The notes beneath the pieces are model-generated. The model had not been told where the DNA came from and ran no database searches. It saw only the letters and a program-made list of their open reading frames with translations. Shown here piece by piece: positions 51,101 to 60,147 of a stretch of 64,000 nucleotides of DNA (positions are counted from its first letter, which is position 1; every line of letters begins with the position of its first letter). The translations under genes were made by a program, and so were the position numbers. Origin of the DNA: Euonymus europaeus (lineage: Eukaryota > Streptophyta > Magnoliopsida > Celastrales > Celastraceae); the NCBI GenBank assembly GCA_963580455.1, contig OY756958.1:30578501-30642500 (forward strand). The letters run 5' to 3'.

Positions 51101-54100
51101 CTTTTTGGTGTGGGAGTTGAACTTAAGACCTCCCATAATCGCAAAGAGTTACCGCACTCAACTTCACCAGGCCAACACCTCGTTGGTATCTTAAGTAGAA
51201 ATTTACCTGAAGATACCCTAGCACTTTGAAGAACAGCAAAGAGTTGTTTTCTTCCTTCCCTAGTATATGCAGCCCTATTTTTCAAATTGTCACTGCCAGC
51301 CGTACTCTGTCACAGAAAAAGAATTATTAGACTTTAGATAGTTGACCATAACCAGATACAAGCAATGTTGATGGTGGCTCTTAACTGCAAACAGCAAAGC
51401 TGCTAAATTCAATTTCAGGTGAACTTCTAAGGTCCTAATTCGTGGCAAGGGATAGACTGTTTCTCCACCCTGTTGGGATAGAATCCGAGGGATATCAATT
51501 GATTCGATTGCTGTAAAATAAAAAATGTGAAAGATACAGAGTCAGCCATCACATTAAACATGAAATAACTTAATCTACCAGATACAGATTCTTCCTCTCA
51601 AAATTTCATCACTAGTATTTGGTTCTTCATAAGGTTGCAGGTTAAGTATATTTAAACATATGGAAATTTCATAACTTGGATCTGGATCAACGCTATCTAC
51701 GCATGACAAGAAACAAATAGACAACCACACACACTATGCCTTCTGCCTTCACTACAAGCATGAGGTCTTCATTCCTTGCTTTGTTAACTTTTGGATGTCA
51801 AGGATAGAGCCATAGAGGATCAAAGTATTAAAATGTGTATCCTACATAAAAAAATTCTTTTCCAACACTTTTTTGTCAGGTCAGACTGACAACAGGTGTT
51901 AGACGTTAAGATGTTCAGTTAACTCACAAACTAGAAGCCATTTTGCATCAAGTCATCAACTTCCAGATATATGGGTTTTGATTCAGTTATAGCCTGTTCC
52001 TCTTGGCCAAGTTTGGACCTTCTATGGTCATTCCCAGTCCCATGTGTATCTCTGTATGTCTATCATGCTGTTATTCAGTAACAATACAAGAAAGCTAACA
52101 TAAAAGTCCAATAAATCAGATCAGCATATGCTTCATCGCAGACACACTGCACTACTATACCATTAGGTTTGTATCAATCTTCATGGCAAGGCAGGTTTAA
52201 AGAAAATAAAGAATCAGGCGAAAAGGAACACTAACATGCAGCTTCAAAAAAATTCGCTTGCATTGGTGGCCTATTAGGATTAAGTATCACTCGTGTTTTC
52301 CATACTTGAAGAGTTCCATCCTTAGAAAGAGTGACAAGCAGCCGTAACATTGGGAGCCAAGCAATTGATGTGATTGGTTGAGAGCCCACTTGTGTACTGA
52401 ATTGAATCAAGAAGCAAAAGAATAGAATTTAACTACAAAATAACAACAAAAGAAAATAGAAAAATGACATCGGGAGAATTACATGTTTTGTTAACATATG
52501 CTAAGATCTTATGTAAACCCATGATTAACATACTTGATACTTCAATGCATTTCAGAACTTCTAACTCAAAGCCAATGATAACCATGACCATGTTATATTC
52601 CCGGAGATAACAGCATTATCGGAAGCAACTCACATTCCTATCATACTGGGTCTCTCAGTCGATACATCCCACGCCAGAAGTGTACCTCTTCTGTCACCAA
52701 CAAAAATCCATTCCAACGTCGGATGAAATGCAAACGCACCAGCACCAACAAGCTTAATTGTATTATCAACTGCAGCAAGAACCAAAGGAGAGACCAAGTG
52801 ATAATCTATTTGAATAAAACCTACTTTGATATACTCCAAAATTAAGAATACAGGTTGTTATCATCTTACGTTGCAGAGTGTAATGAACAGCATATGTGTG
52901 GATGTTATAAGCACGAATCAAACCATCTGCATACGCTACATACTGAAAGAGAAATCTAAATTAGAAAATTGAATAGCTTATAAAGGAAGTATTGAGCACA
53001 AAAAGTCCCAAAGCTATGATAAATACTCCTCAATCACATACAAGAATAACTACAGCTGTGAAAGGATCAAAGACAAAGGGCGCTTAGCCGTCTATCTATA
53101 CCAATCTCCAGGGATTCCTCCCCCTCAAGCCTCTTTTGTTTTTTCCTTCAAATAATCATAGGAAACTAATACATCCTATTAGATACATAGAAAACACACC
53201 CAATTAGCATTCACTGATTCTGTAAAACAAGCCAAATTGAATCAGATCATCTGCCTGAATATTTGATCGTCGATATAAACCAATTTGGATAATCTCTTTA
53301 CAAATATATTCAATACTAAATTGGATTAGATATTTTCTGGGTAGATTGCAAGAAGGTTCACCAGCATTTTGTTTAAATCTGACCATTTATAACTGTACTA
53401 GTGGCCAAAAGAAAGAATTAAAGCAAACAAGAATGTTACCAGAACGGGAAGTCGAGGATGGCAAGCAAGATTCACTATAGGTTTCTTCAAATCCGTTTTT
53501 ATTTTTGTTGGTGCCCTCCCACCTTCAACAGTTCCAACGACTTCATGCAGAGTGGTTCAAGAGTTAAAAGCAGTCGAATGATGTCTGAGATATTATGATT
53601 GTGAAGAAAGAAAGGATGACATAAAGAGGAAAGTATACGGTTGAAATCCCAGCCATTGCAAAAATTACAGAAACAAAGAGAGAAACCAACCAGTTACACT
53701 CATCCTTCGGTGTAAACCAAAAAAAACAATAGGCTGCAGGGGTGTCAAAGCAAGATGGACTTCCGTATCCAAAGAAATTTGTTCTGTCTTCTTTTCAGGT
53801 GAGTGCAGTACACAAGTTTGTTCTGCATCGAAATCACAAGACCGAATTGTACAATCCTAGAAAAATGTGGCACATATAGACAATCATATGAAAGCTCCAT
53901 CAATCATCAAATAAATAAAGGAGCTTAAGAAATCCATAACTGTAAAGATTAAAACCTCAATCATAGCAATAACTGCACGCCCACTTGAAGGACTGTAAGC
54001 CATGCGGACGACAGATGCACCAATGTCAACTGAAGAAAGCCTGCTTCCCGTTAATGCATCGAATTCTGCATATAGAAGAGATTAATCAGCAATAACCTAA

Positions 54101-54513
54101 GCGTATCTCTATCTTCTATGAAATTATATTAAACAGGTATCCAATAAATTGAATAGCAGCATCACAGCTAATCTAACCCTTTCAGTCCGTAAAACTCAGA
54201 GATCATTCAAATTTTACAACACAGATCCTCAAATCTTGAAGCTGCCAGTATTTCCACACACCAAAAGCCCTTACACGGAAAATTTAACTGGCATAATTTG
54301 ATTCTAAAGCCACTAAAAGAAAAGGAAAATCAGCCAACCGGATCAAAGTAGAAAAAGAGAGAGAGAAATCAACACACCGATGACATAGGTTCCAATTGCC
54401 ACGGCGACGAGTGCTTGATGAGGGTGAAACGCCGCGGCGTGAGGCTGCAATGGTTTTTCGACGGCACGTCCTACATGCCGCAGATCCAGATGCTGCAACG
54501 TTGCCCACTCCAT
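36126..54513 (-). CDS. TWD40-1: TPLATE-complex subunit TWD40-1 (WD40-repeat endocytosis protein), about 24 exons
   Basis: Starts at ATG 54513 (MEWATLQHLDLRHVGRAVEK) and ends at TGA 36126 (...LAGPVSSPFG). Exons by eye: 54513-54378, about 54066-53956, 53858-53698, 53540-53436, 52946-52870, 52770-52633, 52400-52235, 51510-51396, 51306-51207, 50355-50258, 49856-49804, 49305-49205, 49122-48980, 48795-48635, 48438-48210, 48130-47975, 47366-47230, 47114-46999, 46865-46675, 41346-41235, 41152-40998, 40503-39042, 38121-37928, 36605-36126. The N-terminus has WD40 blades (FVGDRRGTLLAWDVSTERPS, SKDGTLQVWKTR); a helical solenoid follows; a disordered Pro/Gln-rich part lies in the 1.46-kb exon. The C-terminus carries a zinc-finger-like CDLCGAKF...CIICG. 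It agrees closely with Arabidopsis AT3G50590 as I remember it. The TPLATE complex acts with AP-2 and clathrin at the plasma membrane and is essential in pollen. I saw no disabling change. Two introns hold mobile elements. Confidence 0.92.
41546..41682 (-). repeat. 3' LTR of the copia element (137 bp)
   Basis: In element orientation it starts TGTTATGAATTTAAGC and ends with ...CTAACA. By eye it is identical to the other LTR at 46506-46642. Confidence 0.97.
41683..41693 (-). other. Polypurine tract of the copia element
   Basis: TTGAGGGGGAG on the minus strand directly abuts the 3' LTR. The polyprotein stop codon TGA (41692-41690) lies inside the tract, so coding sequence runs up to within 8 bp of the LTR. 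Confidence 0.85.
41690..45853 (-). CDS. Copia gag-pol polyprotein, intact
   Basis: The open frame has 1,387 residues; the likely start is Met23 (MASSNTDTK, near 45787), since the first residues lie in the leader. Domains in order: gag (UBN2-type, about 40-235); a zinc knuckle CX2CX4HX4C with C280, C283, H288 and C293; protease with DSG at 361-363. The integrase has a zinc site H488/H493-C514/C517 and catalytic D545, D608 and E644 (35-residue spacing between the last two). The reverse transcriptase (about 905-1150) has YVDD at 1070-1073, and RNase H (about 1225-1345) has FSDADWAG and an SSAESEYRAL motif. The integrase-before-RT order defines Ty1/copia. All catalytic residues I can check are present and there are no frameshifts or stops, so the element could be autonomous. 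Expression is unknown. Confidence 0.97.
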   Translation of the reverse strand: MIYFRKSRVFISFSSAGSYIVIMASSNTDTKTVVSEIVSSSTKLVTKCLDGSNFQQWRKLVHLSIRGLDKEDHLIEEPPDSTTDSTLKKIWLRDDARLYTQIMNSMDSSVSDIVSHCDTVKQLWEYLNLLYSGKDDIHRIYDVSQAFFRPEQKDLSLADYFAHYKRVFADMNTLLPISADVEQMKKQREQLAIFAFLSGMRSEFETARAQILSSKETSLTEAYARANRSIGPVFSAGSSHENSILVASGDRRGGGGPRGRGGGCGGSSRPSRTSDGRLICFHCNGVGHTQNRCWKLHGKPPIRGSAHTVTTVDSSASSVTLSAEEYSRLLANQPPSATPPSANSEQSAYLSTALRHSWIIDSGATNHMTGDTGMLSNYSSLVNYPPVKVANGNPVPVCGKGTASPTSSFDLSSVLYLPGLPCNLLSISGLTKQLNCRVTFYASCCVFQDLLTKKTIGRGRCTPDGLYVLDTDSSMSYALLSTSPLDLHCRFGHPNLSTLKRLCPSIESVSELFCESCQFAKHHRVSYSPRINKRATAPFDIIHSDVWGPCPVISKNGSRYFVTFVDDYSRVTWLFLIRDRSEVYKVFCDFFAEINTQYFVPIRILRSDNGREYFSSQFQLFFSTHGIIHQSSCPDTPQQNGVAERKNRHLMEVARALMFHMKVSKTFWGDAVLTAAYLINRMPSSVLQGEIPLHTLTPGTVLHSLPLRIFGCTCYVRDIRPHLTKLDPKSLCCIFLGYSRTQRGYRCYSPDLRRYLVSADVSFHESSVFSSRVPLDEVSIPLDSLFRYDLIRVTTTTPYPLQVYSRGPYSVYKFPSAAPAPTISATSANDLPPDLPIALRKGRRTCGNYPLSAHIAYTGVSAPLQAFISTLDSVSVPKSVPEALSSPGWLQAMREEMSALDQNRTWDLVSLPSGKKAIGCKWVYVVKMNPDGSVARLKARLVAKGYAQVYGVDYMDTFSPVAKFSSVRVLISLAASFGWPLHQLDVKNAFLHGDLQEEVYVEQPPGFVAQGESGKVCRLRKSLYGLKQSPRAWFGRFSSVVVQFGLHQSEKDHSVFYRNSTAGNIFLVVYVDDIVLTGSDSAGITSLKNFLQTKFNTKDLGPLRYFLGVEVTRSKRGIFLSQRKYVLDLLSDTGMSDAKPSDSPMVPGAKLSRDDGDIYSDPERYRRLVGKLNYLVVTRPDIAFPVSVVSQFLSEPRVSHWHAVTHILRYLKSHPGKGLLYKNHGHVRLEGFSDADWAGCPDDRRSTSGFCVFVGGNLVSWKSKKQSVVARSSAESEYRALANVTSEVTYLRHLLEELACPISKSSQLWCDNRSAIHIATNPVFHERTKHIEVDCHFIRRKIPTGEIVLNHVKTGEQLGDLLTKPLYGSRVAYLCNKLGMIDIYAPT
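46494..46505 (-). other. Primer-binding site of the copia element (initiator Met tRNA type)
   Basis: TGGTATCGGAGC directly follows the 5' LTR. It differs by one base from TGGTATCAGAGC, the standard plant copia site complementary to initiator tRNA-Met. Confidence 0.9.
46506..46642 (-). repeat. 5' LTR of the copia element (137 bp)
   Basis: Identical by eye to the LTR at 41546-41682 and followed outward by the AAACC target copy. As the upstream LTR it should contain the element's promoter. Confidence 0.97.
50941..51206 (-). mobile_element. SINE with long target duplication inside a TWD40-1 intron
   Basis: The SINE body is 50963-51184 (about 222 bp), reading on the minus strand from AACGAGGTGTTGGCCTGG through a B-box-like AAGTTCAACTCC to an A-rich tail (ATAAAAAAGA). 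Imperfect 22-bp direct repeats flank it: 51185-51206 (minus GTAAATTTCTACTTAAGATACC) and 50941-50962 (20 of 22 bases equal by eye). The upstream repeat begins exactly at the first base of the intron after exon 51306-51207, so the 5' splice site is part of the duplicated target. A related fragment lies at 15491-15606. Confidence 0.8.
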
Positions 54514-55524
54514 CACTCTGCCCTCTGTTTTACCTGCACAAATATAATACCAAATCGAAATTCAAATCGATACCCATAGACATACATGCAGATTCTTTTA
54601 TACAACTGCCCACATTGAAAACATAAATTTATTTAAATCGGAGATGAAGAAATAAGAAACAAAAATGCGAGGAAAATAAAAAAAGAAAAGAAAAGCGGAG
54701 CATTATGTGCGATCTGATTCGAGAATGATCACTTGAAGATATTACCTAGTCAGTAAAATGTCGAACGAAAATTCATGAGCGATGTCGAAGAGAAAGAAAT
54801 GAATGTGAAAGACAAATACCAGATTACCAGCAACATATCAGAACTCAGAAGATCACAAATTTTGGAACGAATCAACGAACTCAAGAAAAGTCTTGGGCCT
54901 TTTGGCCCATATCGTCTCACCTTTTATATTTAACTACAAGCGGGGACCGGCCTTTTATCTGTAATTTAAAGCCCATTCATTCCTTAAGAAGAAAACAATC
55001 ACAATCATCATACAACAGTGTTACACACTACACAGTGTGACAGTGATATAATGGGTAGACTTACTATCTGGTACTCTATCTAAAAGCCCATTCATTCTTT
55101 GCGTCTTCTCGAGAGTGAGAATCCAAAGAACTACAAAAATGGGCTTAACTAGCTAGGGCCCATCATAAGATATTTATACTTTTGCAGCCTGGTCCCACCA
55201 ATAATGATTAAATCTTTTGCCAGATTCCCCAATTGTTTTTCCTTCAGAATCCAACTAGGCAACTAGCTCGCTTTTCAAAAGCAAAGGAGCCGAGGAGAAG
55301 CTCCTCCATAAATTCATATATGCAATCATTTGTTCATAATTGAAAACTTGAGCGATAAAAATATTCGGTGGTTGCTGCTTATCACGTCATCACGTTGATG
55401 TGGTGTGCATGGCTCCACCGATTGAGTGATACAATGTCGACAGATCATAAATAATTTAAATTTTAAAAATAATTTAAGTTGACGACAGAGAGGGAAGAAA
55501 TGAGCCTGCAATCTTTTTTAAACT
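54514..55524. other. Upstream region of TWD40-1
   Basis: Presumed 5' UTR and promoter of TWD40-1 (minus strand), then intergenic sequence. No TATA box stands out. No other gene recognised. Confidence 0.45.
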
Positions 55525-56234
55525 GGTGGGTGCTATTGTCACCCCATTTTTTCCTAGTGTCATCTCATTTCTACAAAAATTTTAGTAAAAATAACAAAAG
55601 ATCATGTAACATCTCATTCTTTTAGATTTCAAGAAATACATTATTACACCCCAAATATGCGAAAAATCGAAACTTCCGATGAAAATTCCGGCCGATCCGT
55701 CCACCGTCGGAGGTCGTGGTTGCTTGGGCTTTGTTGGCATTGTCAAGGGCTTCGATTTGGTAGGTGGCTCGCCTCAACCGGAGGCCGGAGTTGGCCGGAT
55801 CGGAGCTCCAAATATGCGAAAAATCAGAACTTTCGATGAAGATTCTGGCCGAACCATCCACCGTTGGAGGTTGTGGTTGCCTGGGCTTTGTCGGCATTGT
55901 CAAGGGCTTCGTTTTGGTAGGTGGCTCGCCTCAAACGGAGACTGGAGTTGGCCGGATCGGAGCTTCAAATATACGAAAATCGAAACTTCCGGTGAAAACC
56001 GCGACCGATTCGTCCACCGTCGAAGGTCGTGGTTGCCTGGGCTTTGCCGGTATCATCAAGGGGTTCGATTTGGTAAGTAGCTGGCCTCGAACGGAGGACG
56101 GACGACAAAAATCCGATAGCGACAGCTGGTAGTACAACTAGCAAGAGAGAGAATGAGGGGTGAAACAAAACAATGCATTTTTTGTCACGAGAGGGGTGTC
56201 ACTGGATAAAAGTGGGGTGCTAATAGCACTCACC
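55525..56234. mobile_element. TIR element with internal 157-bp tandem repeats
   Basis: The ends are inverted: left GGTGGGTGCTATTGTCACCC and right, as reverse complement, GGTGAGTGCTATTAGCACCC, with similarity continuing for about 45 bp. The flanks TTTTAAACT and TTCAAAATT are only a degenerate 9-bp match. Inside are three units of 157 bp (see next entry). The termini suggest a MULE-type non-autonomous element, but the superfamily is not proven. Confidence 0.65.
55651..56112. repeat. Three tandem 157-bp repeats
   Basis: Units start at CCAAATATGCG (55651), CCAAATATGCG (55808) and TCAAATATACG (55965), giving an exact 157-bp period. They are GC-richer than the surroundings (CCGTCGGAGGTCGTGGTTGC, GTTGGCCGGATCGGAGCT). 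Overlapping open frames on both strands come from the repeat and differ between units, so they are unlikely to be genes. The third unit is cut short near 56112. Confidence 0.9.
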
Positions 56235-56940
56235 TTCAAAATTAAAACCTTCAACCATTTCGAAGATAGGGATTATTATCTAGACTAGCTCGTTGAAAAA
56301 GATTAGCAGTAACCGATCGCTTTCAATCGCGGCGAAGGTCAATTGCTGGCCCTAATAAAAATATTTATTGCATAAAACGGACACATTCTCTGATTTGAAT
56401 AGAGTGTCAAGTGTCGCCTATTAAATGGAGAATGCGCAACACGCCCTGCACTGAATATTTTCTCATTACGATACAGTAATGCAGATAGATGTATGGCAGT
56501 AGGCTCGTTGCTTTCATTTCACGTATTTGCCTTATTTGGCAATCCATAAAGTTATGGTCCTTATGGACTTTACGGTGGAAACACAAAGTCCACACATATT
56601 GGTCATATTACATATTATTAAATATGTTTGGCAACTTGCATTATCGTATACGCACTCTCGTCCCTTGCATTCCTTGATGCGCGGAGCCAAATCCCCAAGT
56701 GGTTTAGGCTCCGTTTGGTATGTTGTACAAGATTGGGTTGCATGGATTATACACCTGTTGTAATTTCTCACTTTATACACATCAATAATATTGTTCACTT
56801 TGAATTGTCCGATTCATGAGAATACATCGGACATGCAACGGTTTAAGCATATATGAGATTATCATTTACTGTCCGTTGTTCGGTTCCCCTAAAGATTAGG
56901 TCGGATAGGTCAAGTACTATTATACTTTATAGTGTTTGGT
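56235..56940. other. Intergenic, no gene recognised
   Basis: A stretch beginning GGCTCCGTTTGGTATGTTG at 56707 resembles a terminal sequence of hAT or Harbinger MITEs, with a weak inverted partner near 57415-57433. If real, it is an outer element split by the MITE at 56944. Confidence 0.35.
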
Positions 56941-57242
56941 TTAGATCAACTCCAATGGGGCACTTGAAAATGAAGCTGGAAATTTTGAAGTATGCAGAGA
57001 TAGTGATTTGAAAAAATTGTATTGAAAAAAGTGTAAAATGGTAGAAAAAGTGAAATATGGTAGAAAAGTATGAGAGAAATGGTGTTGATGCTTGATATTT
57101 AGAGTGTGTGAATGAAAATTGAAAAAAATTGTATTGAAATATGTGTTTTGATAATTTGACTGTATTGAGAGTCGTGTTTTGCTGTAATAGAAGTGGGACC
57201 GTGCTGGAAAATTTGGAGAGGAGACCATTGGAGTTGTTCTTA
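56941..57242. mobile_element. MITE copy 2 of a TTA-flanked family
   Basis: Element 56944-57239 (296 bp) has inverted termini GATCAACTCCAATGG and, as reverse complement of the right end, GAACAACTCCAATGG. TTA flanks it at 56941-56943 and 57240-57242. The interior is collinear with 15752-16061. This combination is typical of PIF/Harbinger-type MITEs. Confidence 0.8.
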
Positions 57243-58685
57243 ATACGAGTAAAGCATGGATAGTATTTTGTATATTTTAGGTTATGTATTATTCTTATCC
57301 TTTTACATTCCTAAAACGCCTCCCACCATGAGATAGTCTATTAGCTTATGCGCCGTATGTGTGGGAGTCCATTAATGGATAGTAAAAGCTATATACTATA
57401 CATTCTATTATCTATCCAACCTTTCAAACGAATCCTGACGGGACATTTGGTTGGAGTTTGGAGGGAAAAATATTGATACGAGATGGGGATGGTAATCACA
57501 CATTATCTTGTTTGGTTGAATTTAAGAGCATAAAATCTCAAACTCATTTCACCCTCATTCTCCAATTATATAGATTAGCAAAGTTCACAAAAAATGCGTG
57601 ATTAGTTAATCTTCACAATAGAAAATGTTAATATTTTAAAAATTATTATACATATTATGAATAAATAATCACAACTAAAATTCTAACATCACACTCACTC
57701 TTCATTTTATACCTAACATATTAATATTCACTCCCCTCACATTCACACTCAGACTTATCATCAAATATCCACATGTGAGTAAAAGTGGATTGTCTTTGAG
57801 GGGCGGGTAAAGTGTTGAGCGATGTACATAAAATGTGGGCCGACTGTGTGGCCTTTATGACCCTTTTTTGTCTGAAACCATCTAAAGAAATGAAACAGGT
57901 ACATCAGAAAAAGCACATAATAATTCCGATCGATATACCCACACGAATGACACGTACGTCAGGGCCAACACGATATTTCTCTTCATATTCGTCCACGGAA
58001 ACAATGGTAGGGGGCAGCCATTATCAACCTCTCATTTTTATGCCCTTTTTGCCTTGTGACTTTTTAAAATCTTCTTTCTTTCTTTCTGGATTCTCTCCCC
58101 TTCACGAACCTACTTTAGACTCCGACTGGTTATAGCTAAAGGAAAAAAATGTAAACCAATTAGTTTATAACACATTTTTGATCTCACTCAATAATAAGAT
58201 ATTTGATAATTGAGAAAAAATACAGGTTTACTCTCATCTACAGAAAACGAAATTAGGACCAATCTCACAAGAGTCAAAATTCCTATAATTATATGGTGCA
58301 TACAAGACCGGGGGATTTACATGCCCCGGCTGGAGTTTATTATTTAGGACGGAGTCCAACGTGACAATTTTAGGACGGGTTGTCATTAAAAATAAAAACA
58401 AAAAATGGCGCGTAAGTGACAAGCGGCGGTATGTTGTGTTAATGTAAGGATGCCAAGACCAGTAGTTGTGGCGTTTTCTCCGTTTGGTGACGTTTTCACT
58501 TAGCTAAGGCCACCAATGTGCCAGGTATATCCGCGACAATTCAAGGCGCTGTTGAGGGCGACTTTGCAGAGATACCTAGCCATGACTAAAGAGAGAGATC
58601 ACATATCTCTATATATATACAAACAACGGACCGGAGCAGTAGCTAGACTGGCAAACTATGATGCACTGAGGAGGCGGCAACGACA
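57243..58685. other. Upstream region of the SDR gene
   Basis: AT-rich intergenic DNA followed by the presumed SDR promoter. No other gene recognised. Confidence 0.45.
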
Positions 58686-58693
58686 TATAAATA
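58686..58693 (+). promoter_or_regulatory. TATA box candidate of the SDR gene
   Basis: TATAAATA lies about 159 bp upstream of the ATG at 58845, implying a leader of about 130 bases. Confidence 0.45.
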
Positions 58694-58844
58694 TAGTGAC
58701 TCCACGACCTAATATCTAGCTAGTCCACAATTTCTCTTCTCTGTATGTTGTTCTTGTACCATAAATCCCCACAATTTGAACAAAAAAAAGTTTTATAGAG
58801 AGTGTTTCTTCTTGATTATCTCACTCAAAGCAGCTTGGCCCAAG

Positions 58845-60147
58845 ATGCGGAGTATGGCGGCCGTATCATCCTACCAAAGAGGCATCGCCGCCATTGTCGG
58901 CGTTGGCCCCAATCTGGGCCGATCTATTGCCCGCAAGTTCGCCCACGAAGGCTACACTGTTGCCATTCTAGCTCGAGACCTCGGTAATACTCTTTTCTTT
59001 CTTTTTTTTTAATTTCTAAATTCCACTAGCCCTAAATCGGGACTTTCTCGAAGGAAATAGTGGGATAAATTAGTGAGATGTTGCGTAGGGAGATTGTCGA
59101 GATTTGCGGATGAGATAGCGAGAGAAGAGAAGGCACAGGTGTTTGCTATCAGAATAGACTGCGCCGATTCAAAAAGTGTGAGAGAGGCATTCGAAGGGGT
59201 TCTCTCTCTAGGATTTGTAGAAATACTCGTGTACAATGCTTATCAGCCGGTCGCATACCCCTCCAACTTCACCGACATTCGCATCGACTCTTTCGAGAAA
59301 TCCCTCGCCGTCTCCTCCGTCGGCGCCCTCCACTGCGCACAACAGGTACTAATTCTCAAAGTTTCAAGAGTACTTGTGTGAAATTAAATGTGTATTTTCC
59401 TGTTAATAATATTATCTATATATATATATATATGTGCATGGTGTGATTGAATAATTAATTAGGTGATTCCGGGAATGGTCGAGAGAGGGAGAGGAACAAT
59501 TCTCTTCACTGGCTGCTCAGGTTCTCTCAACGGCATTGCTGGTTTCTCCGAACTGTGTACTCATTTTCGATCGCTTAACCTTACTAATTAATAAATCGTA
59601 AACCAAAAGAGATTCCAATTGTAAGAGTTACTGTATCTACAGGTTGTGGAAAGTTTGCTTTGAGAGGACTATCACAGTGCCTGGCGAGGGAGTTCCAGCC
59701 TTCAGGCGTGCATGTTGCGCATGTTATCATTGATGGCATCGTAGGCCCTCCTAGGTCAGTCCATATTCTTCATCTCTGCGCGCACTTTTGGCTCAAATAT
59801 TCTTTTAGCTAGAGTGAATTAATTATTTATGAGAATCATGAAGAACGAGTATGATATTGATCGAATAATATCTGGTAATGATGATGATGAATAACTACTA
59901 AAAATAGATAGGGGCTAATGATTAATGCAATGGCAGGGGACCATCTGCCTCGCCGTCACAGAGAAGTTTGGTTGGGGAACAACAGCTTGGCGGTGTAGGG
60001 GAGGGATCCCTGACGATGGACCCTGATTCGCTGGCTCAGACCTACTGGCACCTGCACGTCCAGGACCGGACCGCTTGGACCCAGGAGATCGACCTCCGTC
60101 CCTCCTCTCAACCAGATACTACCAAGCCTTTCTGGAAATATTATTAG
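58845..60147 (+). CDS. Short-chain dehydrogenase/reductase-like protein, five exons, atypical active site
   Basis: Exons 58845-58983, 59089-59345, 59463-59556, 59643-59754 and 59937-60147 join in frame to 270 residues. The N-terminal Rossmann start AAIVGVGPNLGRSIARKFAH (residues 15-34) is a glycine-rich dinucleotide site of altered spacing (VGVGPNLG instead of TGxxxGxG). The NNAG element is replaced by YNAYQ (95-99). The beta-5 segment RGTILFTGCSGSLNG carries a candidate Ser151. Where classical SDRs have YxxxK the protein has LCCGK, with Lys167 kept but Leu163 in place of the catalytic Tyr. It resembles the Arabidopsis protein I remember as AT3G01980, which has the same SELCCGK-type segment, so the change seems to be a family feature. 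Cofactor binding is likely; classical dehydrogenase chemistry is doubtful. A second Met (residue 4) is also possible as the start. Confidence 0.88.

Noticed and set aside
51004..51285. 93-residue minus-strand frame
   Set aside because: It is TWD40-1 exon 9 reading through its splice site into the SINE, not a separate gene.
55622..56168. Several 60-130 residue frames on both strands
   Set aside because: All come from the 157-bp tandem repeat; unit-to-unit frame changes and lack of a conserved motif argue against protein.
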